Positions 1 to 8,468 of a stretch of DNA of 64,000 bases are shown one piece after another. The stretch covers positions 496,001-560,000 of the forward strand of contig NZ_CP048029.1 of NCBI RefSeq assembly GCF_011290485.1. Direction: 5' to 3'. The notes below the pieces were generated by a model that made no database searches, was not told where the DNA came from, and saw nothing but the letters and a program-made list of their open reading frames with translations. The number at the start of each line of letters is the position of its first letter. The stretch's first letter is position 1. A program made the translations under genes and the position numbers. The stretch is from Caldichromatium japonicum (GTDB taxonomy: Bacteria > Pseudomonadota > Gammaproteobacteria > Chromatiales > Chromatiaceae).

Positions 1-503
1 GAGCCGGGTCGTGAGCTTATGTGTGAAGTCCGCTCGGACATTGGCAATGCGTGCGTGCAGCCTTGCCAACATCGCAGAGGATTTCCTTCGATTCTTCAAG
101 ATCGGAAGCCTCGTGCCTTTTGCCAGTCCGGCCCTTGGCGCAAACCCAGCCCCGACCTTGGCCGCCTCAACCTTGCAGGAAAGGCGTCTGCCTCGAATCC
201 TGAGACAACGAAGCGCAGAGGAGATTCAACAGACTCGCCATTGGAAAGCCTGGCCGCCGCCTCAACGCCCAGGTCAACACCAGTCGTTTCATGCACCTGC
301 GATAGAACGCAGCATCGACCACTTCAACCTGAACGGCGACGAACCTGCGATCCGCAGTACGCGAAACGGTCGCACCAAGAATCTTGCCATTTCCACTCGG
401 CAAGCGCCCAATTCCAGACACACCGCCCCGTACCGCAGGCGCAGGTGAAGTAAACCGCCTGCTCAGGCGTCGGACAAAGGGCGATTTTGTGGGTCAGTTG
501 CAT
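1..503 (-). pseudogene. tnpB: Decayed tnpB (RNA-guided nuclease family of IS607/IS605), partial
   Basis: The minus-strand start at 503 gives the typical TnpB N-terminus: MQLTHKIALCPTPEQ, then VWNWALAEWK. After about 40 residues the sequence jumps, by deletion and frame changes, to the core beta segment GKILGATVSRTADRRF (near 360-410) and then to the RuvC-I segment GVDLGVEAAARLSNG (near 240-285) in another frame. The order is that of TnpB but reading frames change at least twice and blocks are missing, so no functional nuclease is made. The C-terminal part is beyond the left edge. TnpB proteins are ancestors of Cas12 and cut DNA guided by an element-end RNA; this copy can only be a fossil. Confidence 0.8.
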
Positions 504-577
504 GGCTTACTCATTGGTGTTCTCTCGAGCGCCAAACAATTTCGCTAGATTCATGAGCTAATCAGATTCAATCATGA

Positions 578-1108
578 TCACTCATGACTCACCCCCTTTC
601 TTAATACCTCGTCCAGCTTTTTTCGATAGTTCCTCAACCCATACAGCCTGGACAAAAAACAATGCACGATAGTCATTAAGTCCTGCACCATCTCCCGCTC
701 TGGCGAGAGCCGTTCTTGATTAAGCACCAGCACTTCACAACCGTGCGTTCTGGCGTAATGCTCGAACCACTCAAAACCAAAGCGGGTCAACCTGTCTTTG
801 TGAGCAAGGATCAGGGTCTTGACCTCTTTCCTCAACGAACTCGACATTCGACAAGCCTTTCGCCACATCAAACTCTTCCAACACCTTGCGCTGGTCGGCG
901 AGGTCTGGCTTCTGCGCAGCACTGGATATGCGACAGTAGGCATCAATCCGCATTGGCTCTGATACCTTACTGCGCAAGCCAATCAACTCGCGGATTTGTG
1001 CCTCGCGACTGTTCGCGCCACCAGGATCAAACCCCCTTCGCGCTCCCAGCGTTGCAAGGTCTTGACCGAAACGCCAAGCCGCTTCGCCGCCTTGCCTGTG
1101 CCCATCAT
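578..1108 (-). pseudogene. tnpA: Decayed tnpA, IS607-type serine recombinase
   Basis: The N-terminal MerR-like helix-turn-helix is read from 1108 (KAAKRLGVSVKTLQRWEREG). A frameshift then moves to the catalytic domain start (RIDAYCRISSAAQKPDLADQ). A deletion and a second shift lead to the C-terminal recombinase part (LAHKDRLTRFGFEWFEHYA and LMTIVHCFLSRLYGLRNYRK), which ends at 578. Intact IS607 TnpA proteins are about 200-220 residues in one frame. The block between the active-site strand and the DRLTR motif, usually about 25 residues, is lost. The catalytic serine segment is retained but the protein cannot be made whole. Confidence 0.85.
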
Positions 1109-1227
1109 CGCGCTTTCCATGTGGAAAATTATCCACTATCACGCACAGCTTGTAATACTAGGGTTGGCTCCTGCGAGCGCTGCCAATCGGATTCTTTCCA
1201 GACTGCCGCCTGCGGGATGCTGGGCAC

Positions 1228-2292
1228 TCAGTGCTCATTCAGCCACTGGCCGATGGCAGGCGTGACCTCCTTTTGTGCCTTGCCGCTGACATAGATCCCG
1301 ATATGACCGCCGGGGAAGGCGAGTTCGGTATAGTCCGAGCTGCTGGTTAGACCCTTGAGCGCCTTGGATGCCGCCGGTGGGACTAAGTGATCCTGCAAGG
1401 CAAAGATATTGAGAAGTGGACAGGTGATGCGTTTGAGATCGACCTCCTGCCCGCCGAGGAAGACCCCGCCGTTGATGAAGCCGTTGCGCTGATAGAAATC
1501 CTTGATGAACTGACGGAAGGCCTCGCCGGCCTGATCTGGGCTGTCGAAGATCCATTGCTCCATGCGCAAGAAGTTCTTGACCTTCTCGGGGTCCTCGAGC
1601 AGATCGACCATGTTGATATATTTCTGCCAGATCAGGCTAAAGGGCTTGAGCGACAAAAAGGTCCAGTTCAGAAGCTCCCCAGGGATATTGCCTAGGGTAT
1701 CGACCAGAAGATCGACATCGACCTGTTGCACCCAGGCCGAAAGCAGATTGTCCGGCGTCTTGAAATCGACCGGCGTGACCATGGTGACCAGGTTTTGCAC
1801 CTTGTCTTGGTGCAGGGCCGTATACATCAGGCTGAAGGCCCCGCCCTGGCAGATGCCGAGCAGATTGATCCGGTCGATGCCGTGCTGCTCGCGGATATAG
1901 TCAACGCAGCGGTCGAGATAGCCGTTGATATAGTCATCGAGGGTCAAGGCGAAATCCGCCTCGTCCGGATACCCCCAGTCGATGAGATAGACGTCCTGAC
2001 CGGTCGCCAATAGCCCTTTGATCGTCGAACGATCCTCTTGCAGGTCGGTCATATAGGGCCGGTTGACCAGGGCATAGACGACCAGGAGCGGGACCGGACG
2101 CGGGGTTACCCCCGCGGATGTGTCATAACGATAGAGCACCAGCTTGTCTTCGCGATAGACCGCTTGTTTGGGGCTGATGCCGGCATCAATGGGTCCAGCA
2201 TTGAGCAGATGTTCCAGGCCCTGGGCAAGTTTGCGCTGATAGTCAAAGAGCTCCTGGGTCAGTTTGTCCGGGCGGATGTCGATGGGGAACAT
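1228..2292 (-). CDS. phaC: Class III poly(3-hydroxyalkanoate) synthase subunit PhaC
   Basis: This is the catalytic subunit of the two-subunit class III PHA synthase, which polymerises 3-hydroxyacyl-CoA at the surface of storage granules. It has 354 residues, close to the roughly 355 of Allochromatium PhaC. The alpha/beta-hydrolase nucleophile lies in the lipase-like box GICQGG (Cys148). The catalytic Asp is in LQDHLVPP and the His in GGHIGIY near the C-terminus. I chose the ATG at 2292 because GAGGAA lies about 8 bases upstream and MFPIDIRPDKL matches the family N-terminus; an upstream in-frame codon at 2313 has no ribosome site. It lies 48 bases after phaE on the same strand, so the two subunits are co-transcribed. 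Confidence 0.96.
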   Translation of the reverse strand: MFPIDIRPDKLTQELFDYQRKLAQGLEHLLNAGPIDAGISPKQAVYREDKLVLYRYDTSAGVTPRPVPLLVVYALVNRPYMTDLQEDRSTIKGLLATGQDVYLIDWGYPDEADFALTLDDYINGYLDRCVDYIREQHGIDRINLLGICQGGAFSLMYTALHQDKVQNLVTMVTPVDFKTPDNLLSAWVQQVDVDLLVDTLGNIPGELLNWTFLSLKPFSLIWQKYINMVDLLEDPEKVKNFLRMEQWIFDSPDQAGEAFRQFIKDFYQRNGFINGGVFLGGQEVDLKRITCPLLNIFALQDHLVPPAASKALKGLTSSSDYTELAFPGGHIGIYVSGKAQKEVTPAIGQWLNEH

Positions 2293-2340
2293 GGCTGGAT
2301 TCCTCGCTGGCACGTCTTGCAGTCGGCGGATGTCGGTGCG

Positions 2341-3387
2341 TTAGGCCGCTCCGCTCTTGGCGCGGCGACGGGTAGGTGAGCGGACCGCTGCGGCGGGCGG
2401 GGTCTCGCCGCTCAGCATAGCCAGGCGCTGCTCCAGATCATGCAGGCGGCGTTCAAGGGCCTTGTTCTCGCGCCGGGTCTCCTGGAGACGCACCTGGAGG
2501 GTACGCAGTTCGCGGCGGGTTGGCATATTGAATGCCCCAAGGTTCTCATCGACCAGGACCGACAGACGTTGCTTGAGCGTCATCTGGGTATTGACCAGGC
2601 GCCCGTGGATGCGGGCGTATTCTGGGGTGGCGACCTCCTCGGCATAGGCGGCCTCGCAGCAGCTCACCCAGTTGTCATAGAGCGCTCGCGCTGAATCGAT
2701 GATCTGGCCGCTCTCCATCACCCCTTGCAGATAGCTCCCCATACGTTCGATCGATTTGAGACCCAGCCGCTGATAGAAGGCGACATAGTCTTGCAGCGCT
2801 GCTTGATAGTCCATGCTAGCGCGCACCAGCGCCTGATATTGGGCCTGTTCCTCGCGGGTGTAACCCAGACCGGGGGCCGACAGGGCGCGGTCTAGGCTGT
2901 TTTTGAGCTGCTCGTACGGCATGTTGCGCAATAGGTCCCCGGGCAGGGGCGAGAGTGACGACATCATGCGCTGCCAGTTGTCGAGCGGGAGCTCCCAAAA
3001 GGACAACAGACGGGCCCAGGGGGCGTCTCGATCCTGCAAAGACCCCGCGAATGCCTTCTGCATGTCTTGCAGCATGGCGTTCCACCATGCCAGTCCGCTC
3101 TCGCCCTCGGATACCGTATGGCGTTGCATCAGGGTATCGGCCAAGCGAAAAAAGAGCTTGCCTTGTTCCAGCAGTCGTTCCATCAGGGTGCGCGATAGAT
3201 CGGGTGTGGCCGGCGAGACGGTCTGCCACCAGTGGTCAAGCATCGATTCCCAGGTCGCGCTGGGGCTGGCCGGTTCATCCAGACCCATGGCCTTGCGGCT
3301 GAAGGTAGTCCAACGCTCCCAATATTGGCGCTGGAGTTCAAGCCAATTGTCATCGAAAAGACTCGTGCTGGTCATCGCCTTGGACAC
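2341..3387 (-). CDS. phaE: Class III PHA synthase subunit PhaE
   Basis: This is the non-catalytic partner that forms the active PhaC-PhaE complex and sets its activity and polymer size. It has about 348 residues; family members have about 350-360. The N-terminus DDNWLELQRQYWERW is typical. The C-terminal third is a coiled coil (VRLQETRRENKALERRLHDL) followed by a basic tail. The start is uncertain: GTG at 3387 or ATG at 3375, neither with a convincing ribosome site. It is the first gene of the minus-strand phaE-phaC unit, divergent from phaA. Confidence 0.93.
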   Translation of the reverse strand: MSKAMTSTSLFDDNWLELQRQYWERWTTFSRKAMGLDEPASPSATWESMLDHWWQTVSPATPDLSRTLMERLLEQGKLFFRLADTLMQRHTVSEGESGLAWWNAMLQDMQKAFAGSLQDRDAPWARLLSFWELPLDNWQRMMSSLSPLPGDLLRNMPYEQLKNSLDRALSAPGLGYTREEQAQYQALVRASMDYQAALQDYVAFYQRLGLKSIERMGSYLQGVMESGQIIDSARALYDNWVSCCEAAYAEEVATPEYARIHGRLVNTQMTLKQRLSVLVDENLGAFNMPTRRELRTLQVRLQETRRENKALERRLHDLEQRLAMLSGETPPAAAVRSPTRRRAKSGAA

Positions 3388-3593
3388 CGAGATGGGGCTT
3401 GGTCATAACGGCACCTTAGCATGCCGGTTTGTGCGCCGCAACAAAGGGGCGTAGAATCTTACTAACCTGACAGTTCGGCTGAGCGACTTGATGCGTCCTC
3501 GATCGAGACCCACCATCCATCAGCCCAGATGGATCGCTCGGCGCTCGTATTCCTTTAGAGATTTCATTCTGACCATTTGAGGATATCTAAACC
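3388..3593. promoter_or_regulatory. Divergent phaE/phaA intergenic region with PhaR-like half site and an inverted repeat
   Basis: These 206 bases must hold the promoters for phaE-phaC (leftward) and phaA-phaR-phaP-phaB (rightward). Bases 3428-3445 read TTTGTGCGCCGCAACAAA, an imperfect palindrome that contains the same GCAACAA half as the perfect operator in front of the phasin gene (5342-5360). A separate perfect inverted repeat, ATCCATC / GATGGAT with a 6-base loop, lies at 3515-3534. I infer, without proof, that the first is a PhaR site. No clear sigma-70 boxes stand out. Confidence 0.45.
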
Positions 3594-4778
3594 ATGCGCG
3601 AACCCATTGTGATCGTCGGTGCCGTCCGCAGCCCGATTGGTTCATTCGGCGGTAGCCTAGCCCTTTTGTCCGCGGTCGAGATCGGGACAGCGGTACTCAA
3701 GGGTCTGTTGGAACGGACTGGTATTGCGCCCGAACAGATCGATGAGGTCATCCTCGGGCAGGTGCTGACCGGTGGCACGGGCCAGAATCCGGCGCGTCAG
3801 ACCGCCCTGCGCGCTGGTATCCCTGAATCGGTACCGGCCATGACCATCAACAAGGTCTGCGGCAGCGGGCTGAAGGCGGTGCATCTGGCGATGCAGGCGA
3901 TCGCTTGTGGCGATGCCGAGGTGGTGGTCGCTGGTGGGCAAGAGAGCATGAGCCGCGCTCCCCATGTCTTGCCGCGCTCGCGCGAAGGCCAACGCATGGG
4001 CGATTGGACGCTCAAGGACAGCATGATCCTCGATGGGCTGTGGGATGCCTTCAATGATTGTCACATGGGAACCACCGCCGAGAATGTCGCCCAACGTTAT
4101 GGCCTGACCCGGGCACAACAGGATGCCTTTGCCGCTGAGTCTCAGTATAAGACCGATGCGGCCCGGCGCTCTGGGCGGTTCAAGGATGAGATCATCCCTA
4201 TCAGTGTCCCGCAACGCAAAGGCGAACCCCTGGTCTTTGATACGGACGAATTCCCGCGTCCGGGGACGACGGTCGAGGTCTTGGCCAAATTGCGTCCAGC
4301 GTTTGCGGAGACAGGAACGGTCACCGCTGGCAATGCCTCGGGGGTCAACGACGGCGCCGCCATGGTGATCGTGATGACCGAATCCAAGGCGCGTACCCTT
4401 GGGCTCGAACCTATGGCACGTCTGGTTGCCTTTGCCAGCGCCGGTGTCGATCCAGCATTCATGGGTACAGGCCCTATCCCCGCCTCGACCAAATGTCTAG
4501 AAAAGGCGGGCTGGACGGTAGCAGACCTGGATCTGATCGAGGCCAATGAGGCATTCGCGGCCCAAGCCCTGGCCGTCAATCAGGGGATGGGCTGGGACCC
4601 GACCAAGGTCAATGTCAATGGCGGGGCCATCGCCCTGGGGCATCCGATCGGTGCCTCGGGGTCACGGATCTTAGTCACCCTGCTCCATGAGATGCGGCGG
4701 CGCGATGCCCGCCGCGGACTAGCCACCCTATGCATCGGCGGCGGTCAGGGGGTAGCCCTTGCCGTCGAGCGGCCATAG
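3594..4778 (+). CDS. phaA: Acetyl-CoA C-acetyltransferase (beta-ketothiolase)
   Basis: It condenses two acetyl-CoA to acetoacetyl-CoA, the first step of PHB synthesis. It has 394 residues, the standard length for biosynthetic thiolases. The acyl-accepting Cys89 sits in [10 protein letters not shown]. His350 lies in [10 protein letters not shown] and the second catalytic Cys380 in CIGGGQG, so the full thiolase triad is present. It is the first gene of the rightward pha operon, 57 bases ahead of phaR. Its substrate range could include longer acyl chains, but the linkage to phaB and phaCE supports PHB. Confidence 0.96.
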   Translation: MREPIVIVGAVRSPIGSFGGSLALLSAVEIGTAVLKGLLERTGIAPEQIDEVILGQVLTGGTGQNPARQTALRAGIPESVPAMTINKVCGSGLKAVHLAMQAIACGDAEVVVAGGQESMSRAPHVLPRSREGQRMGDWTLKDSMILDGLWDAFNDCHMGTTAENVAQRYGLTRAQQDAFAAESQYKTDAARRSGRFKDEIIPISVPQRKGEPLVFDTDEFPRPGTTVEVLAKLRPAFAETGTVTAGNASGVNDGAAMVIVMTESKARTLGLEPMARLVAFASAGVDPAFMGTGPIPASTKCLEKAGWTVADLDLIEANEAFAAQALAVNQGMGWDPTKVNVNGGAIALGHPIGASGSRILVTLLHEMRRRDARRGLATLCIGGGQGVALAVERP

Positions 4779-4835
4779 CCAAGAGGCATCAGGCCCGCAG
4801 GTCAGCACGGGAAGGGGATTGCGGGGGACCATGCG

Positions 4836-5303
4836 ATGAACAGCGAACGCATCATCAAGAAATATCCCAATCGGCGGCTCTATGACACCGAGGTCAGCCG
4901 CTATATCACCCTCGCCGATGTGCGCGACCTGGTGATGCGCTATGTCCCCTTCCGCGTCGTCGATAGCGCCAACGACACCGATATCACCCGCGCCATCCTG
5001 TTGCAGATCATGCTGGAGGAAGAGAGCGGCGGCAGGCCCTTGTTTACCTCCAACATGCTGGCCCAGATCATCCGCTTTTATGGTGGCACCCTCCAGGGCG
5101 CCTTTGCTCGCTATCTCGAAACTTCGCTCGAGCTCTTTGCCCGCCAGCAGCAGGAGTTCGCCAAGGCGATGAGCGACAACCCTTTCGAGACCCTGGCTCG
5201 TTTGACCCAGAAAAACGTCGAGCTTTGGGGGGAATTGCAAGAGGAATTGCTGCGTGTTGTCGGCCTTCCTGTGTCGAACCGCAAAAAGGATCAATCCTCA
5301 TGA
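4836..5303 (+). CDS. phaR: Polyhydroxyalkanoate synthesis repressor PhaR
   Basis: This 155-residue protein begins with the diagnostic PhaR DNA-binding/PHB-accumulation segment IIKKYPNRRLYDTEVSRYIT. PhaR represses phasin and its own synthesis by binding TGC-rich sites, and leaves DNA when it binds nascent PHB granules. A near-perfect candidate operator lies in the following gap, directly before the phasin gene. It lies between phaA and phaP, as in other Chromatiaceae pha loci. Confidence 0.93.
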   Translation: MNSERIIKKYPNRRLYDTEVSRYITLADVRDLVMRYVPFRVVDSANDTDITRAILLQIMLEEESGGRPLFTSNMLAQIIRFYGGTLQGAFARYLETSLELFARQQQEFAKAMSDNPFETLARLTQKNVELWGELQEELLRVVGLPVSNRKKDQSS

Positions 5304-5341
5304 TTGGCAAAATGGGCTTGACCTGAGGGGGCTGGCGGTCT

Positions 5342-5360
5342 ATTGTTGCATCGCAACAAT
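5342..5360. promoter_or_regulatory. Probable PhaR operator upstream of phasin gene
   Basis: Perfect inverted repeat ATTGTTGC-ATC-GCAACAAT (8-base arms, 3-base spacer), followed at once by GCTGCATTGCAC, which repeats the TTGC/GCA theme. It lies 37 bases before the phasin start codon, where a repressor would overlap the promoter. PhaR of other bacteria is known to bind TGC-rich palindromes in front of phasin and phaR genes. The assignment is inference from sequence and position. Confidence 0.65.
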
Positions 5361-5396
5361 GCTGCATTGCACAATGCCCAATCTGGAGAGACGGCC

Positions 5397-5759
5397 ATGA
5401 CCACGACCGACAGCCTCAAGACCCTCAATGACTGGACCAACAAGCATCTTGAACGGATGACGAGCCTTGGCGAGCTAAATATGCGTCTATTTGAGAAGCT
5501 CGCTACGCGCCAGATGGATGCCATGAGCCTGTATCTGGAGCACAGCCTACGCCTCATGAAGCTTGCGACTGAGGCAAAGGGATATACCGAGCTGTTCAAA
5601 GGCCAGGTTGAGGCCGGTAAGGAACTGACCGAACGTATGTTCGCCGAGGGCAAGGTGACCCTGCAGATCTGGGGCGAGGCACGCGATGACTATCGCGCCT
5701 GGCTTGAAAAGTCCATGAGCGAGCTTGGCCAAGAGCTGCGTCAGGGCAGCGCTGTCTAA
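5397..5759 (+). CDS. phaP: Phasin, PHA granule-coating protein
   Basis: A 120-residue, mainly amphipathic-helical protein of phasin type (TDSLKTLNDWTNKHLERM, then regular heptad-like Leu/Met spacing). Phasins coat PHB granules and set their number and size. The ATG at 5397 was chosen because GGAGAG precedes it; an earlier in-frame start at 5343 would put the operator palindrome inside the coding region. It is flanked by phaR and phaB, and its expression probably follows PhaR release by granules. Confidence 0.88.
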   Translation: MTTTDSLKTLNDWTNKHLERMTSLGELNMRLFEKLATRQMDAMSLYLEHSLRLMKLATEAKGYTELFKGQVEAGKELTERMFAEGKVTLQIWGEARDDYRAWLEKSMSELGQELRQGSAV

Positions 5760-5861
5760 ACGTTCGGACATCACCCTGATGATCGCTGTGTCGCCCCCAG
5801 ATCGGGGGGGCGGCCAGCATTCCTGTTTCCTGGTATCCACGCGCATCATCGGAGACATGCC

Positions 5862-6602
5862 ATGGCCCATATCGCACTTGTCACCGGCGGCATCGGTGGT
5901 ATCGGTACCGCGATCTGCGTCCGTCTTGCTCGGGAAGGTCGTACCGTGATCGCCAACTGTCATCCCAGTGAGGTCGAGGCCGCTGAGTCCTGGCAGCAGG
6001 CCCGTGCCGCCGAGGGATTGACGATACCAGTGATCGCCGCTGATGTGGCCTCGTTTGCGGATTGTGCCCGGATGGTGCGCGAGATCGAGGCGCAATTCGG
6101 CCCTGTCGACATTTTGGTCAATTGTGCTGGGATTACCCGCGATAAGACATTCAAGAAGATGGAGCCGTCCCACTGGGAGGCGGTGATCAACGTCAATCTC
6201 AACAGCGTCTTCAATGTCACCCGTCAGGTGTGGGAGGGCATGTTAGAGCGTGGATTCGGGCGGATCATCAATATCTCATCGGTTAATGGTCAGCGCGGTC
6301 AGTTCGGCCAGGCCAACTATGCAGCAGCCAAGGCCGGTATGCACGGCTTTACCATGTCACTGGCGCAAGAGGGTGCGGCCAAGGGGGTTACGGTGAACAC
6401 GGTTTCGCCAGGCTATATCGAGACCGCCATGACCCTGGCGATGGATGAGGGCGTGCGCAACAGCATCATCAACGGTATCCCGATGCGGCGCATGGGTCGA
6501 CCCGAAGAGGTCGCCGCTGCCGTGGCCTTCCTGGCGAGTGACGAGAGCGCCTATATCACCGGCGCTAACCTCCAGATCAATGGCGGTTTGTTCATGCATT
6601 AA
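5862..6602 (+). CDS. phaB: Acetoacetyl-CoA reductase
   Basis: An NADPH- or NADH-dependent short-chain dehydrogenase that reduces acetoacetyl-CoA to (R)-3-hydroxybutyryl-CoA for the PhaCE synthase. It has 246 residues. The Rossmann motif TGGIGGIG is at 8-15, NCAG near 87-90, the catalytic Ser in NISS (139-140), and Tyr153 and Lys157 in NYAAAKAG. The FabG-like C-terminus ends INGGLFMH, typical of PhaB. It is the last gene of the operon, 102 bases after phaP, and is followed by a strong terminator. Confidence 0.95.
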   Translation: MAHIALVTGGIGGIGTAICVRLAREGRTVIANCHPSEVEAAESWQQARAAEGLTIPVIAADVASFADCARMVREIEAQFGPVDILVNCAGITRDKTFKKMEPSHWEAVINVNLNSVFNVTRQVWEGMLERGFGRIINISSVNGQRGQFGQANYAAAKAGMHGFTMSLAQEGAAKGVTVNTVSPGYIETAMTLAMDEGVRNSIINGIPMRRMGRPEEVAAAVAFLASDESAYITGANLQINGGLFMH

Positions 6603-6682
6603 CGATCTTAGCCCTGTCCGTCCCTCGATCAGGCGGCTTGGTTTATCGAAGTCCTCCTCGTCTCTCTCATCATGAGACATTT

Positions 6683-6713
6683 GGCCCGCCAGTCCGCTGG
6701 CGGGCCTTTTTTT
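6683..6713 (+). terminator. Intrinsic terminator of the phaA-phaB operon
   Basis: A perfect 10-base stem, GGCCCGCCAG / CTGGCGGGCC, with a TCCG loop, followed by seven T. It lies 80 bases after the phaB stop codon. Confidence 0.9.
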
Positions 6714-6890
6714 GGCCGAACCAACAAACGTGAGCAGGGCAGCGGCAGATATCGTCCGGTGATTCTCGAAACGATTGTTGTATCCTCGCTCATCGACCGC
6801 CTTTGCTTACTATGATTTGATGGCACGTACGCTACGCCGGCCAGCCTCTGCCCCTGTCGTCTGCTGCCAGTCGGCCAGAGGTCAGGCATA

Positions 6891-7676
6891 ATGGGTATCA
6901 ACGATTCTGAATCTGCGTGTCTCATGATTGCCCCCCGCGAACTTGTCGCCTATTGCGATCAGCTGCTGGATGCTAATCGCTTTGATGACTATGCCCCCAA
7001 TGGCTTGCAGGTCGAGGGCGAACGCCCGATCCAGCGGTTGGTGACGGGGGTCAGCGCCTGTTTGGCCTTGCTCGAGGCGGCAATCGCGGTGCAGGCCGAT
7101 GCCATCCTGGTCCATCATGGTTGGTTTTGGAAACGCGAGGACCCGCGCTTGATAGGGATCAAAGGGCAACGCGCAAGGCGATTGCTCAATGCGGGGCTGA
7201 GTTTGATCGCTTATCATCTACCACTCGACGCGCATCCGAGCCTGGGGAATAACGCACTATTGGGCCGATCCCTGGGGGTAGTCGATGTCCAGCCAGCGGT
7301 TTTGGGCAATGGGCTGGTATGGCAAGGCCGTCTGCCTGAGCCGATGACCCCTGCATCCCTTGCCGAACACCTAACCCGGTGCCTGGGCCGTCAAGCCCTG
7401 CGGGTCGGACGGGAGGAGGGCGTTATTCAGCAGGTAGGCTGGTGCACCGGGGCGGGGCAGGGTTATCTCGAACAGGCAGCCGTTCTCGGTGTCGATGCCT
7501 TCATCAGCGGCGAGCTTGCGGAACAGACCACGCATCAGGCGCGTGAACTGGATATCTGCTATCTCGCCGCAGGCCATCATGCCACGGAGCGCGCGGGCGT
7601 GCAGGCGCTGGGTGCACATCTGGCCGAACGGTTTGGCCTTTGGCACGACTTCATCGAGATCGATAACCCGGCTTAA
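6891..7676 (+). CDS. Nif3-like dinuclear metal centre protein
   Basis: A 261-residue member of the Nif3/YbgI (NIF3, GTP cyclohydrolase 1 type 2) family. Visible features are the N-terminal YDDYAPNGLQVEG-type segment (DDYAPNGLQVEG), the metal-binding LVHHGWFWK, YHLPLDAHPSLGNN, and the C-terminal GHHATERAG, all family hallmarks. Its cellular function is not settled. GAGGT eight bases ahead supports the ATG at 6891. It stands alone between the pha terminator and petA. Confidence 0.88.
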   Translation: MGINDSESACLMIAPRELVAYCDQLLDANRFDDYAPNGLQVEGERPIQRLVTGVSACLALLEAAIAVQADAILVHHGWFWKREDPRLIGIKGQRARRLLNAGLSLIAYHLPLDAHPSLGNNALLGRSLGVVDVQPAVLGNGLVWQGRLPEPMTPASLAEHLTRCLGRQALRVGREEGVIQQVGWCTGAGQGYLEQAAVLGVDAFISGELAEQTTHQARELDICYLAAGHHATERAGVQALGAHLAERFGLWHDFIEIDNPA

Positions 7677-7874
7677 GACGCAGGTCTGCATTGGGGATGT
7701 CTCGAGCGGTTCTTGACCCAGATTGCCCAAATCACGGAGAATGCCCGATCGATTTGTCTGGTCGATCAGGATATTCTGAAATTCTTTCACCTGAAAGTTT
7801 CATCCAAGCTGCGCAGGGTAACCGCCTGTGGTTGCCAAGGGCGGTGCTTGAATCAGCCGGGGGATTATGAGTCT

Positions 7875-8468
7875 ATGAGCGCGCAAGGCGTGAATAAGAT
7901 GAGGCGGCGGCTGCTCGTCGCTGCGACCAGCGTAGCCGGCGCCGTTGGTGCGGGTTACGCGCTTGTACCATTCGTCGCATCCCTGAATCCGAGCGCACGT
8001 GCTCGGGCAGCGGGTGCGCCAGTCGAGGCCGACATCAGCAAACTGGAACCAGGCGCCTTGCTGCGCGTGAAATGGCGCGGCAAGCCAGTGTGGGTGGTAC
8101 ATCGTACCCCTGAGATGCTTGCGGCCCTGCCCAGCAATGAACCCAAACTGGTGGACCCGCATTCCGAGGTTCCGCAGCAGCCCCCGTATTGCAAGAATCC
8201 GACCCGCTCGATCAAGCCGGAGTATCTAGTCGCAATCGGGATCTGTACCCATCTGGGCTGCTCGCCGACCTACCGGCCCGAGTTCGGGCCCGAAGACTTG
8301 GGCGCGGATTGGAAGGGTGGTTTCTTTTGCCCTTGTCACGGGTCCCGTTTCGATTTAGCGGCGCGCGTGTTCAAAAATGTCCCTGCGCCCACTAACCTGG
8401 TGATCCCGAAACACGTGTATCTCAATGAAACCACCATCCTCATTGGCGAGGATCGAGGAAGCGCCTGA
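7875..8468 (+). CDS. petA: Ubiquinol-cytochrome c reductase, Rieske iron-sulfur subunit
   Basis: The Rieske subunit of the cytochrome bc1 complex, which in a purple bacterium carries cyclic photosynthetic electron flow. It has 197 residues from the ATG at 7875; an open frame extends upstream to 7713 but lacks family similarity there. An Arg-rich N-terminal anchor (MRRRLLVAATS, a likely twin-arginine signal) precedes one membrane helix. The [2Fe-2S] ligands lie in CTHLGC (124-129) and CPCHGS (152-157). It overlaps petB by one base (TGATG), so translation is coupled. Confidence 0.95.
   Translation: MSAQGVNKMRRRLLVAATSVAGAVGAGYALVPFVASLNPSARARAAGAPVEADISKLEPGALLRVKWRGKPVWVVHRTPEMLAALPSNEPKLVDPHSEVPQQPPYCKNPTRSIKPEYLVAIGICTHLGCSPTYRPEFGPEDLGADWKGGFFCPCHGSRFDLAARVFKNVPAPTNLVIPKHVYLNETTILIGEDRGSA

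Larger units (their letters stand above)
1..1172 (-). mobile_element. IS607-family element remnant, cut by the left window edge
   Basis: A serine-recombinase tnpA followed by a tnpB, both on the minus strand, is the IS607 arrangement. Both genes are broken by frameshifts and deletions. The tnpA-side end can be placed at 1172, because bases 904-1172 recur almost perfectly at 50794-51062 and the match stops there on both sides (shared border GGTTGGCTCCT). The other end lies outside the window. The element sits about 55 bases downstream of the phaC stop codon. It is almost certainly immobile on its own. Confidence 0.85.

Noticed and set aside
7713-7874. N-terminal extension of the Rieske gene
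   Set aside because: The extra 54 residues have no family similarity and would bury the twin-arginine-type signal; the ATG at 7875 fits.
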